NCBI GenBank assembly: GCA_023387235.1
Contig: JAEWIJ010000097.1
Location: 1 to 63,091, forward strand
Origin: Pseudomonadota bacterium
Lineage (GTDB): Bacteria; Pseudomonadota; Alphaproteobacteria; Rhizobiales; Hyphomicrobiaceae
Direction: 5' to 3'
Length of the DNA stretch: 63,091 nt
Part shown: positions 49,753 through 59,278 of the stretch, piece by piece
How the letters are laid out: the number at the start of each line of letters is the position of its first letter
Position numbering within the stretch: position 1 is the first letter of the stretch
Program-made: the position numbers and the translations under genes
Notes under the pieces: generated by a model
The model's database searches: none
What the model was told of the DNA's origin: nothing
Seen by the model: only the letters and a program-made list of their open reading frames with translations

Positions 49753-51921
49753 ATGAGCGGACTGTTCGATCGCAGGAGCCGGCTGAACCTCGCCCTCGGG
49801 GTGGCGACACTCCTCGCGCCGATGTTGGCGGTCATCCCGGCCTCGGCGCTCGAAAGCACGGCCACCACGAGCCCCCGCGTCACGGCAACCCTCATCAGCG
49901 ATGCTGCTCAGGTCGCTCCCGGCCAGACCTTTCGCGTCGGCCTCCGCCAGAAGCTCGCACCGCACTGGCACACGTACTGGAAGAACTCAGGCGATGCCGG
50001 CGCACCCCCCGAGATCCGCCTGAGCCTGCCCAATGGCGCGACGTCCGGCGAGATCGCATGGCCTGGCCCTGACCGCATTCCCGCCGGTCCGGTCATGAAC
50101 TACGGCTATGAGAACGAGATCGTCTTTCCGATCTCCGTGACCGTGCCGCGCGACGCGGTGCCAGGACAGCCGTTCGCCGTCCGCGCCGAGGCGGACTGGC
50201 TCGTCTGCGAGCGGGAGTGCATTCCCGAGAAGGGCACCTTCACGCTCGACATCCCGGTAGGCGAGACGGCAGTCGCCGCCGACGACGACATCAGGGCCGC
50301 CTTCGCGACCGCCGACGCGCGCAAGCCATTGCCGAGCCCGTGGACAGCCCGCCTCGCACCCGAGGGCGCAGCTCTCGCTCTCACGGTCGAAGGAGCGGAC
50401 TTGACCACGGCTGCCGTCAAGAGCGCCTACTTCTATCCCGCGACCTGGGGCGTCATCGATCATGCGGCGCCCCAGCAGCTCTCGCTCGCGGACGGTGCGT
50501 TGACGCTCGCTCTCACCAAAGGCCAGACGTTCAATCCTGAAGCGAAGGCCGACGGGCTCCTCGCACTGACCGACGGCGGCGGCGTGACGCGCTGGTTCGC
50601 GATCAACCCGAGCACCGTCGCCGCCTCAGGCCGCACCGGAGCTGGCGCGTCGGTGATCGAAAACCTGCCGCTCTGGCAGACGATGCTCTTCGCCTTCCTC
50701 GGCGGCCTCATCCTCAATCTCATGCCCTGCGTCTTCCCCGTGCTCGCGATCAAGGCCACGGCCATCGCGAAGCTCTCGGGCGGTGCCTTGCGCGAGGTGC
50801 GTCTCGCGAGCGGCTTCTACACACTCGGCGTGCTCGTCGCTTTCGCCGCGCTCGCCGGCACGCTGCTCGGCATTCGCGCGGGCGGCACGGCCGTCGGCTG
50901 GGGCTTTCAGTTCCAGTCGCCACTCTTCGTCGCCGGCATGAGCTGGCTGCTGCTGGCCATCGGCCTCAATCTCTCCGGCGTGTTCGAGATCGGTCTCGGC
51001 GTCGGCGGCACCGGCCAGCACCTCGCGCAGAAATCGGGCCATGCCGGCAGCTTCTTCACCGGCCTGCTCGCCGTTATCGTCGCGACGCCCTGCACCGCGC
51101 CCTTCATGGGTGCTGCCATCGGCGCGGCGCTCACGGCGCCCGTCTATGTTTGCCTGCTGATCTTCCTCGCCATGGGCCTCGGCCTCGCCGCGCCCTATGC
51201 GCTCCTCGGCATCTTCCCCGGGCTCGCCCGCGCGCTGCCGAGACCCGGCGCGTGGATGGTGCGGCTCCGCCAGGCCATGGCCTTCCCGATGTACGCTTCG
51301 GCCGCGTGGCTCGTGTGGGTGCTCTCGCAGCAGATCGGCGACTTCGGCGTGCTGATCGCGCTCTCGGGTGCGCTGCTCGTCGCGCTCGCCGCATGGATGT
51401 ACGGCATTGCGCAGCATGGTGCCGGACGCGGCCTGATCTCGCGCGGGCTCGCGACGGCTGCAATCGCCGGCACGCTCGGCCTGCTCGTGCAGCTCGACGG
51501 CGCCCCTTCCGCCGCGGCGCGCACCGAGGCGGCCTCCGGCGCCGCCAACTACGAAGCCTTCAGCAACGAGCGCCTCGCGGCATTGCGCAAGGAAGGCAAG
51601 CCCGTGTTCGTCAACATGACGGCCGCGTGGTGCATCACCTGCCTCGTCAACGAGCGCACGACGCTCTCGACGGACGCCATCCAGCAGGCCTTCCGCGATC
51701 GCGGCATCGTCTATCTCAAGGGCGATTGGACGAACCGCGATCCCGAGATCGGCGCCTATCTGCGCTCATTCAACCGTGATGGCCTGCCCTTCTACGCTTT
51801 TTATCCCGCCGGGGGGCGCGACCCGGTGGTCCTTCCGCCCGTGCTGACCGAGACCATCGTGGTCGGCGAGCTCGAGCGCGCCAGCAATGCTGCATCCATA
51901 GCCCCACCGTCCATCCGATAA
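49753..51921 (+). CDS. DsbD-like thiol:disulfide interchange protein
   Basis: A 722-residue membrane protein carrying electrons from cytoplasmic thioredoxin to the periplasm. After a signal peptide (LGVATLLAPMLAVIPASALE) comes an N-terminal periplasmic domain with C152/C156 in WLVCERECIPE. The eight-span central domain holds C326 (NLMPCVFPVLAIK) and C447 (VATPCTAPFMG), the redox pair of DsbD-type transporters. The C-terminal thioredoxin domain has C627/C630 in AAWCITCLVNE. All three pairs are present. Compared with E. coli DsbD it is longer in the N domain, as in ScsB-like proteins. A periplasmic redoxin gene follows 14 bp later and may be its client. Confidence 0.9.
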   Translation: MSGLFDRRSRLNLALGVATLLAPMLAVIPASALESTATTSPRVTATLISDAAQVAPGQTFRVGLRQKLAPHWHTYWKNSGDAGAPPEIRLSLPNGATSGEIAWPGPDRIPAGPVMNYGYENEIVFPISVTVPRDAVPGQPFAVRAEADWLVCERECIPEKGTFTLDIPVGETAVAADDDIRAAFATADARKPLPSPWTARLAPEGAALALTVEGADLTTAAVKSAYFYPATWGVIDHAAPQQLSLADGALTLALTKGQTFNPEAKADGLLALTDGGGVTRWFAINPSTVAASGRTGAGASVIENLPLWQTMLFAFLGGLILNLMPCVFPVLAIKATAIAKLSGGALREVRLASGFYTLGVLVAFAALAGTLLGIRAGGTAVGWGFQFQSPLFVAGMSWLLLAIGLNLSGVFEIGLGVGGTGQHLAQKSGHAGSFFTGLLAVIVATPCTAPFMGAAIGAALTAPVYVCLLIFLAMGLGLAAPYALLGIFPGLARALPRPGAWMVRLRQAMAFPMYASAAWLVWVLSQQIGDFGVLIALSGALLVALAAWMYGIAQHGAGRGLISRGLATAAIAGTLGLLVQLDGAPSAAARTEAASGAANYEAFSNERLAALRKEGKPVFVNMTAAWCITCLVNERTTLSTDAIQQAFRDRGIVYLKGDWTNRDPEIGAYLRSFNRDGLPFYAFYPAGGRDPVVLPPVLTETIVVGELERASNAASIAPPSIR

Positions 51922-51935
51922 ACAGGAGGTTTGGA

Positions 51936-52622
51936 ATGACCGATATTCGATCCAAAACAACGCTCACGGACCTGCCCTTCGATCGGCGCACGCTCATGCT
52001 CGGCACGACCGCGGGCCTGACCGCTGTTGCGGCCGGCGGCCTCACCGTGCTCGCGCCGCGCCCGGCATTTGCCGCGCCGCAGATCAACAAGCCCGCGCCC
52101 GACTTCACCGCCGTCGACAGCAACGGCAAGACGCATAGCCTCGCCGATCTGCGCGGCAAGGTCATCGCGCTCGAGTGGACGAACCACGACTGCCCATACG
52201 TGCGCAAACACTACAACACCGGCAACATGCAGTCGCTGCAGAAGCAGGCCGCCGACGCCGGTATCGTGTGGCTGAGCGTGATCTCCTCGCCGCCGGGCGA
52301 GCAGGGCAACGTCACGCCCGACAAGGCCAACGAGCTGACGCAGACCCGCAAGGCTGCGCCCACCGCCGTTCTGCTCGATCCCAAGGGCCAGGTCGGCCGC
52401 GCGTACGACGCACGCACGACGCCGCAGATGTTCCTCATCAACGCCGAAGGCGTCCTCGTCTACATGGGCGGCATCGACTCGATCCCCTCGACGCGCGCCG
52501 ATGACCTCGAGAAGGCAACGCCCTACTTCCGCGACGCGATTGCCGCCGTCACCAAGGGCCAGCCGGTGCAGAATGCCGTGACGCGCCCCTACGGCTGCGC
52601 GGTCAAGTACACGACCTCCTGA
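51936..52622 (+). CDS. Exported redoxin (AhpC/TSA-type thioredoxin-fold protein)
   Basis: A 228-residue protein with a Tat-like leader (DRRTLMLGTTAGLTAVAAGG). The thioredoxin-fold domain begins at APDFTAVDSNGKTHSLADLR; the cysteine is in LEWTNHDCPYVRKHY, with no CxxC, so it works as a single-Cys redoxin or peroxidase. Later features are LDPKGQVGRAYDARTTPQMF (cis-Pro) and LVYMGGIDSIPSTRADD. A second cysteine near the C terminus (RPYGCAVKY) could resolve the first. It lies 14 bp downstream of the dsbD-like gene, preceded by AGGAGG, and is followed by a strong terminator, so the pair forms one operon. Confidence 0.88.
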   Translation: MTDIRSKTTLTDLPFDRRTLMLGTTAGLTAVAAGGLTVLAPRPAFAAPQINKPAPDFTAVDSNGKTHSLADLRGKVIALEWTNHDCPYVRKHYNTGNMQSLQKQAADAGIVWLSVISSPPGEQGNVTPDKANELTQTRKAAPTAVLLDPKGQVGRAYDARTTPQMFLINAEGVLVYMGGIDSIPSTRADDLEKATPYFRDAIAAVTKGQPVQNAVTRPYGCAVKYTTS

Positions 52623-52634
52623 TCCGATAGAGCC

Positions 52635-52670
52635 GGAGAGCGGGAACGATTTTCCGCTCTCCGTTCTTTT
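52635..52670 (+). terminator. Intrinsic terminator after the redoxin gene
   Basis: GGAGAGCGG (52635-52643) and CCGCTCTCC (52654-52662) are perfect arms, extended by weak pairs into the loop, followed by GTTCTTTT. It begins 12 bp after the redoxin stop and ends the dsbD-like operon. Confidence 0.87.
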
Positions 52671-52706
52671 AGGCTTGAGGAGCTGGAGGAGGGAGCAAGG
52701 GCTTCC

Positions 52707-53792
52707 ATGCCGAGCGAATGGCCACCGCCGCGCCGTCCGAGCCGCCGCGAGTTCGGCGCGCTCGCCGCTGCCGCCACCCTCTCCGCGAACTTTCCCCTCG
52801 CCGTATGGGCCGAGGCTCCGGTGCCCGGCTCGGAGTATCCTCCAGGACACGCCATGCGCCTCGCGGCCGCCGTTCTCCTGGCCGGCTCCCGCCCGGACGT
52901 GCGCGATAAGCTCTCCTTTGCCTTCGACGCGCCCGAGCGCCACCGCTGGACGTACGTTCCGGGTCAGCGCGCCGGCGTCACCCTCGACGACATGGCGGCC
53001 GGCGAGCACAAGCTCGCGATGAACCTCCTCGCCGCTTCGCTGAGCCGCACTGGCTTCGAGAAAGCCACGGGCGTCATGAAGCTCGCGGCCGTGCTCAAGG
53101 AGACGCGCAAGTTTGGCCGCGGACAGGGCGCTTATGCCTTCGCGATATTCGGCAAGCCCGAGCCCGATGCCGTCTGGGGCTGGCGCGTCGAGGGCCACCA
53201 CCTCTCACTGAATTTCACCAGTATCGGCGACCGCGTGATCTCGGCGACGCCGCACTGCGTCTGCGCCGATCCCATGGAAGTCACGGCCGGCTTGTACGCC
53301 GGCATCGCACCCATCCATCGCGAGGACTACATCGGCCGCGATCTCGTCCGCAATCTCGACGAGGCGCAGTTGGCGCGCACGCGTCGCGCGGGCGACGTGC
53401 CGAGCAACGTTCGCGCCGGGCCGCGCCGCGCCGAAGTCGCCGTCGAGCCCGGCGGCATCGCTTTCACTGATCTCGACAACGAGACGCAGCGCCACCTCAT
53501 GCTCGGCATTGCCGAAACGTATATCTCGAACCTGCCGGACGATCTCGCCAAGGCGCAGATGGCGCGCCTCGAGGGCGCAACGCGCGACGCTCTACGCTTC
53601 GAATGGGTCGGCGGGTTCGAAACAAGCGACCTGCACTACTATCGCCTGCACGGCCCCGCGCTCTCCATCGAGTACGCGACGCGCGACCGCGTGAGCCACG
53701 TGCATACGCTATGGCGCGAGCCCGGCAACGACTTCGGCCGCGCGGCGCTCGCTGCCGCCGGCGCGAAGGACCTGCCGCCGGAAAGCGCCTGA
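52707..53792 (+). CDS. DUF3500 domain exported protein
   Basis: A 361-residue protein of the DUF3500 family. A Tat-like leader (RRPSRREFGALAAAATLSAN) suggests folded export. Family landmarks: DVRDKLSFAFDAPERHRWTY, AVWGWRVEGHHLSLNFT, and the C-terminal ALSIEYATRDRVSHVHTLWR. Several conserved His residues (EGHHLS, VSHVHTLW) could bind a metal. Function is unestablished; the family is found in bacteria and plants. It follows the terminator of the dsbD-like operon, so it is likely transcribed alone. Its end lies six bases from the convergent minus-strand gene. Confidence 0.85.
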   Translation: MPSEWPPPRRPSRREFGALAAAATLSANFPLAVWAEAPVPGSEYPPGHAMRLAAAVLLAGSRPDVRDKLSFAFDAPERHRWTYVPGQRAGVTLDDMAAGEHKLAMNLLAASLSRTGFEKATGVMKLAAVLKETRKFGRGQGAYAFAIFGKPEPDAVWGWRVEGHHLSLNFTSIGDRVISATPHCVCADPMEVTAGLYAGIAPIHREDYIGRDLVRNLDEAQLARTRRAGDVPSNVRAGPRRAEVAVEPGGIAFTDLDNETQRHLMLGIAETYISNLPDDLAKAQMARLEGATRDALRFEWVGGFETSDLHYYRLHGPALSIEYATRDRVSHVHTLWREPGNDFGRAALAAAGAKDLPPESA

Positions 53793-53798
53793 ACGCCT

Positions 53799-54587
53799 TC
53801 AGCTCTTTTCGCGATTGTCGCGCGCCGTGCCGATCTCGATCACGCCGCGCGCGGCCATTTCCGCCTCGACCAGAATGAGATAGCGGCGCAGATCGCGGAT
53901 GTCGTCGAGCAGGGGCTCCGCCCGACGATCGGCGACAATATGCTGGAAGAGATTGTGCTTCTGCGCGCCCTCCACCTCGGCCGATACGCGCTGCTCGATG
54001 CGATCGAACTTGCGCGCCAGCATCATGAAGGCGCCGATGCCGCCACGACGCTTCCAGCTGCTGCCGTACGCGCGCTCCTTCGCCTCGATGTTCGCGACAT
54101 CCGAATTGGCAATCGGCTCGAGCTGATCGAGATAATCGCGGCCGCTGTCCTCCGCATTTCCCGCCGCGCGCGCGGCGATCTCGGCCTCGGCCAGCATCAG
54201 GTAGCGGCGCAGGTCGCGCACGTCATCGATGAAGCCGTCGCTCTTCGTGTCGGCGGCCAAGTGCGCGAAAATATCGTATGGTGACGTGTCCGCCCGGCTT
54301 GTCGCGAGGCGCTTCTCGACGCGGTCCCATTTGCGCGCGAGCATGTTGAAGGTGTCGACGCCGCCGCGCCGCTTCCAGCTGTTGCCATAGGATTTCTCGG
54401 CATTCCTGAGGCCGCGTACGTCGCTGCCGGCGACGGCGGCGAGATAATCCAGATAGGAGGGTCCGCTGTCGGCCGGGCTCTCGGAAACATCGTCGAGAAG
54501 AACCGCGAGCCGCTTCAGCGTCGCGAGATCGCTCGCGCCGATCCGGTCGAGCAGAACCTTGCGCTGCGCCTCGTCATCACGCGTCAC
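53799..54587 (-). CDS. Tandem MazG-like domain protein, possible nucleotide pyrophosphohydrolase of a base-modification cassette
   Basis: A 262-residue protein built of two copies (about 45-139 and 152-247) of one all-helical domain. Shared motifs are YGNSWKRRGG / YGSSWKRRGG, LARKWDRVE / LARKFDRIE and DDVRDLRRYLMLAEAE / DDIRDLRRYLILVEAE. The acidic pattern DxxE then, some 30 residues on, DxxD fits the metal sites of all-alpha NTP pyrophosphatases (MazG, dUTPase superfamily), and YGxSWKRRGG proteins are frequent in phages with modified DNA. I infer hydrolysis of a normal dNTP, or a nucleotide-modification-associated role. It starts ten bases after the thymidylate-synthase-like gene. Confidence 0.72.
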   Translation of the reverse strand: MTRDDEAQRKVLLDRIGASDLATLKRLAVLLDDVSESPADSGPSYLDYLAAVAGSDVRGLRNAEKSYGNSWKRRGGVDTFNMLARKWDRVEKRLATSRADTSPYDIFAHLAADTKSDGFIDDVRDLRRYLMLAEAEIAARAAGNAEDSGRDYLDQLEPIANSDVANIEAKERAYGSSWKRRGGIGAFMMLARKFDRIEQRVSAEVEGAQKHNLFQHIVADRRAEPLLDDIRDLRRYLILVEAEMAARGVIEIGTARDNREKS

Positions 54588-54597
54588 GATAAACCTC

Positions 54598-55656
54598 TTA
54601 CGCCGCCGCGACGCTCACGCGCGCCTGCCAGCGCCGCTCGAGCCATTCGCGCGCGGCCCGCTGCCAGTCGGTCGCCGCACAGCGCTCGACCCAGGCGAGC
54701 GCCGCCGCGCGATCCTTGCGCTTGTAGGCGAACCAGGCGTTGTAGATCGGCGTCGCGACGCGCATGAAATAGGGGTTGCGCCCATCCCCACGCGCTGCTG
54801 CCGCATCCCACTGCTCGATGCTCAACGCATCCGGCGGATTGTCGAGCCAGTGGAAGAGATCCGCATCGAAATGCTCGGCATCGCCGACGAGCGGATAGAC
54901 CGAAACATCGCCGAGCGCATAGGGATCGCCATCTGCCGCGAAGCGGTCGGCGATGCCGCTGATCTTCGACCACGTATCCTCGTAGGCGTGATAGCTGTCG
55001 CTGATCTGGCGATAGACGCCGGCCTCGACGCCGATCCGCGCCGCCATGTATTCGAGCAGGATCGAGAAGTGCACGGCGTTGGCGCCGTAGCAGCCCCAGA
55101 TGATGTCGTTCGAGCGGTTCGACACCGTCATGTTGAGCTTGCCGGCGCGCACCTTGAACATGGCCTGCGTGTTGCACGCGAGGTCCTTGCTCGCGACACC
55201 AAGATCAGCTTCGGCATCCCAGATCTGGAGCACGGCGCGGCGGCTGTCGGGATCCTTGCGCAGGAGATCGACGATCGTCGCGAGCTGGTCGCGGAACGGC
55301 TTCCCGTGCGCCTTCGAGAGATCGAACTGCTCGCGCCAGCGATAGCCGTAGGCGGCATTGAACGCGACGCCGTCGTCGGAATAGGTGGCCATGCGCTGGT
55401 TGAAGCGCGCGAGCCAGGCGACGTCATTGCGGCCCGCGAGCATCCACAGCGCTTCGAGAAGATGGAAGAATGGGTTCGCGTCGCGCACACCGTCGAACAG
55501 CACGCGCTCGAGCGGCCGCTCGTAGACCGTGCAGACGGGCTCCGGATACTCGATGGTGCTGCCGGCGCGACTCGCCTGCACGAGCCCGCCTTGCTTCATG
55601 AGCTCGGCACCCTTGACGACCGCGTCGTTCACGTTCCGCGCTTCGACGACCTTCAT
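54598..55656 (-). CDS. Divergent thymidylate synthase family protein, candidate dUMP hydroxymethylase
   Basis: A 352-residue ThyA-fold protein. Catalytic Cys is C161 (SKDLACNTQAMF); the usual His after it (PCH in ThyA) is Asn. dUMP-contact residues remain: R181-S182 and D184 in VSNRSNDIIWG, N193 in CYGANAVHFS (the Asn that selects dUMP over dCMP), H223/Y225 in SDSYHAYED, and the early YGYRWRE. The loop around the Asn is two residues longer than in ThyA, as in phage-type members. It may make thymidylate or 5-hydroxymethyl-dUMP. ATG 55656 overlaps the stop of the upstream gene (ATGA); the frame is open further but lies over that gene. Confidence 0.85.
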   Translation of the reverse strand: MKVVEARNVNDAVVKGAELMKQGGLVQASRAGSTIEYPEPVCTVYERPLERVLFDGVRDANPFFHLLEALWMLAGRNDVAWLARFNQRMATYSDDGVAFNAAYGYRWREQFDLSKAHGKPFRDQLATIVDLLRKDPDSRRAVLQIWDAEADLGVASKDLACNTQAMFKVRAGKLNMTVSNRSNDIIWGCYGANAVHFSILLEYMAARIGVEAGVYRQISDSYHAYEDTWSKISGIADRFAADGDPYALGDVSVYPLVGDAEHFDADLFHWLDNPPDALSIEQWDAAAARGDGRNPYFMRVATPIYNAWFAYKRKDRAAALAWVERCAATDWQRAAREWLERRWQARVSVAAA

Positions 55657-56579
55657 GCCGCTACACCCTCGTATTTGACGCCATACTTGGCTCGCGGGCG
55701 ACCCTCGCCATTGGCGACGCGGAGATACTTGTCCGTCTCGCAGAGCGAATGCTCGATCTCGCGCAGCTCGAGATCGGGCACGAAATCCGGCAGACAATCG
55801 CGCGACATCGCGAGCAGCTCGCGCATCTCGACCAGCGCCTGCGTCTGCGTCAGTGCCTTCTTATATGGGCGGCCGTGGAGCCGGTGCAATCCGCGGATCG
55901 CACCCGGTCCCGCCACGGCCCAGGTGTTGATATCGGGCGCGTTGCGCAGGTAGCGCGTATGGCGGAGATCCGTCACCACCTCGTAGGCCATGAAGTCGCC
56001 CCAGCCGCGAAACTGGCGCAGCCACGTGTGCACTTCCTGCATGGTCGGCTGCCGCCCGCCCGCGAACATCGCCTCGAACTCGCGGCGCGCATCCCAGAGC
56101 GCACCGACGACCACGTGCGCGGTATATTCCGGCTTCGCCATGCCGGCGAACTCGCCCGAGGGCGCGCTGATCATGTAGGCGCCGGTGTAGACCTTCTCGC
56201 CGCGCGCCTTGCGCGCTTCGAGCGCCGCGCGCACGGCCTTGGCGTCGTACGTCTTTTCGGGAAAGCCGACCTCCGCGAGCGTGTCCGGCCAGTTCACCTG
56301 CCGCGCGAGACACATCGCGATCCAAAGCTGCGGGTTGTCCGCATAGGGCTCGCGCCACTTCTCGCGCACCCAGACGGTCACCTTGTCGAGCTCGCGGAAG
56401 ACATTGCAGAAGCTGTAGGTCTGCAGGATCTGGTCATTGGTCCACGGTGCCGGCTTGCCTGCCGCCTTATCGAGGTAGATTCGATGGCGTGCGGTGATCC
56501 AATCCCAGAAGGGCTGCGCATTCAGAGTCACGATGCACTCGCTGTTGAAGTTGTGTGCCGTCACCGGCCCCGAACGCAA
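55653..56579 (-). CDS. 5-hmdU DNA kinase / thymine-pyrophosphorylase helical-domain family protein
   Basis: A protein of up to 308 residues resembling the helical-domain family tied to thymine hypermodification in phage DNA (HMUDK / alpha-glutamyl-putrescinyl thymine pyrophosphorylase). Landmarks: FWDWITARHRIYLDKAAGK, APWTNDQILQTYSFCNVFRE, WIAMCLARQVNWPDTLAEVG, LRQFRGWGDFMAYEVVTDL and AVAGPGAIRGLHRLHG, the latter part recalling a glycosylase-like helix-hairpin-helix fold. No P-loop is seen, so the kinase half of HMUDK is missing and a base-transfer or recognition role is more likely than phosphorylation. The start is uncertain: TTG 56579, GTG 56564 and GTG 56531 are in frame. It couples to the next gene by ATGA. 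Confidence 0.7.
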   Translation of the reverse strand: MRSGPVTAHNFNSECIVTLNAQPFWDWITARHRIYLDKAAGKPAPWTNDQILQTYSFCNVFRELDKVTVWVREKWREPYADNPQLWIAMCLARQVNWPDTLAEVGFPEKTYDAKAVRAALEARKARGEKVYTGAYMISAPSGEFAGMAKPEYTAHVVVGALWDARREFEAMFAGGRQPTMQEVHTWLRQFRGWGDFMAYEVVTDLRHTRYLRNAPDINTWAVAGPGAIRGLHRLHGRPYKKALTQTQALVEMRELLAMSRDCLPDFVPDLELREIEHSLCETDKYLRVANGEGRPRAKYGVKYEGVAA

Positions 56580-56732
56580 CGGCGGACCGGCCTCATAGAG
56601 ATTCGCTCAGGAAAGCCTAGGCCCGAGGGCCGGCATTGGCCACCACGCCGGGGAGCTTATGCACCTTAGCGTCACGTCGGCACTGAACGGCCGTGTTCAA
56701 CCGTCCGATCGATCAGCCCCGCCGCCGCCCGG

Positions 56733-57383
56733 TCAGGCGCGCGCCCTCGCACCGGCGCTCTCCCGCGCCGCAGCCTGCTCGGCGAGCACACGCACCAGAC
56801 GGAGATCGGCGAGCGCATTCTCCTTCAGCCTCGGATTGCGCAGGATCGCGGCCGGATGGTACGTCGCAATGGTCGCGATGCCCTTGTAGTCGAGCGCATG
56901 TCCACGCAGCTTCGCCATGGGCTCCTTGCCCGGCAGCAGCCATCGCGTCGCGTGCAGGCCGAGCGCGCAGAGCACGCGCGGCTTCACCGATTCGAGCTGC
57001 TCGCGCAGAAACGGCGCGCAGGCCTGAGCCTCCTCGGGGCGCGGATCGCGGTTGCCGGGCGGGCGGCACTTCACGACATTGCAGATGTAGACGTCCGCCC
57101 GCGCGATACCTGTCTCCGCGAGAAGGCGATCGAGCAGCTGCCCCGAGCGTCCGACGAACGGCAGACCCTGCTCATCCTCGTTCGCGCCCGGCGCCTCGCC
57201 GATGAAGACGATACCGGAGCGCGCGCTGCCAGCCCCGAACACGACCTTCGTGCGCGTCTCCGACAGCACGCAGAGCGTACACTTCGCGGCAACGGCAGCC
57301 GTCGGCCGCAGTGTATTCTCGACCGCCGCCACGACATCGTCCGCGCGAAACGCGTCGAAAGAGGGCTGCGACCGATCACTCAC
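56733..57383 (-). CDS. Uracil-DNA glycosylase, family 4-like
   Basis: A 216-residue iron-sulfur uracil-DNA glycosylase. Cluster cysteines appear in AKCTLCVLSETR (C-x2-C), NVVKCRPPGNRDP and EEAQACAPFL. The water-activating motif is IVFIGEAPGANEDEQGLPF and the base-flipping loop YHPAAILRNPRLK. Family-4 enzymes excise uracil and sometimes modified uracils from DNA. It lacks the KRRIH insert of UdgX. It starts eight bases after the recA stop, so it is very likely co-transcribed with recA and SOS-induced; the thymine-modification-like genes follow on the same strand. Confidence 0.92.
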   Translation of the reverse strand: MSDRSQPSFDAFRADDVVAAVENTLRPTAAVAAKCTLCVLSETRTKVVFGAGSARSGIVFIGEAPGANEDEQGLPFVGRSGQLLDRLLAETGIARADVYICNVVKCRPPGNRDPRPEEAQACAPFLREQLESVKPRVLCALGLHATRWLLPGKEPMAKLRGHALDYKGIATIATYHPAAILRNPRLKENALADLRLVRVLAEQAAARESAGARARA

Positions 57384-57391
57384 CTCGATGC

Positions 57392-58558
<1,167 letters not shown>

Positions 58559-58923
58559 GATGACTTTTCCCTTATTCCACGAGTTCCAGATTCTCGCAAT
58601 TCACCCTCTATGTACCACTTTTGTTCTCAATGAACAAGCCGCACTTACATGATTGAAACAACGATCGGAATATGCCTATGTTCCACAAATGTTTTCAGTC
58701 ACCGAGGCCTGTTCAAAACACCTCCGCCCACGGCCCGACTCGCTAGCGGTTGTGTAATGGGGGCCGGCTTCCGCCCGCCCCCCTTTCGAAATCCTTAACC
58801 GCGCCGGCGCAATTTTAGACAAATGCCCGCGCCCCCCTTTGCGGCGAATTTTCCCCACTGCGGTAATGATAGCAGCTCGAGGCGGCGCGGGCGTATCCGT
58901 GGCCCAGCGTGGGGTTTGGACCG
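58559..58923. other. Divergent region between recA and DUF5330 gene
   Basis: About 365 bases containing the recA promoter. The AT-rich part at 58600-58700 holds the candidate LexA site (58612-58626), an adjoining palindrome TTGTTC-TCAAT-GAACAA (58621-58637) and a weaker GTTC-N7-GTTT at 58680-58694. The rest toward the DUF5330 gene is featureless. Confidence 0.5.
58612..58626. promoter_or_regulatory. Candidate LexA (SOS) box upstream of recA
   Basis: GTAC-N7-GTTC differs by one base from the alphaproteobacterial LexA consensus GTTC-N7-GTTC. It is 54-68 bp before the recA ATG, a normal operator position, and overlaps a palindrome GTTC-TCAAT-GAAC. Confidence 0.55.
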
Positions 58924-59250
58924 ATGTTTTTGATAAGAATGGCGTTCTGGGTGGGGCTGATCGTGCTCCTTCTCCCCTCCGACAAGGAGCGCCAGGCCCA
59001 GCTTTACAGGACGGCCACCGAGACGGTGCACCGTGCCGCAACCTTCTGCGACCGCAATGCCGCCCTTTGCGAGCAGGGCGCGAAGCATTGGGCCGCTTTC
59101 CGCACCAAGCTCGAGTTCGGCGCCAAGCTGGTGTTCGACATGGCAAGCGAGCGCCTGCTCGGCGTCCAGCACGCGGTCGACAGACCCGAAGAGGATGCGA
59201 AGCCTTCCAGCGAGCGTCCGGCGCGCGGCAACGGCCGCGTCGGCGCCTGA
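58924..59250 (+). CDS. DUF5330 family small membrane-anchored protein
   Basis: A 108-residue protein of the DUF5330 family, characteristic of Hyphomicrobiales. It starts MFLIRMAFWVGLIVLLLPSD, a membrane anchor or signal, and continues with a helical periplasmic part containing AATFCDRNAALCEQGAKHWA with two cysteines (FCDRNxxxC) and FGAKLVFDMASERL. Function is unknown. ATG 58924 begins exactly at the family's conserved MFLIRMAFW; an in-frame start five codons earlier (58909) is less likely. It is divergent from recA and convergent with the lipoprotein gene. Confidence 0.85.
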   Translation: MFLIRMAFWVGLIVLLLPSDKERQAQLYRTATETVHRAATFCDRNAALCEQGAKHWAAFRTKLEFGAKLVFDMASERLLGVQHAVDRPEEDAKPSSERPARGNGRVGA

Positions 59251-59278
59251 TCACCAGGCTGATGGATAGCGCGCCGCT

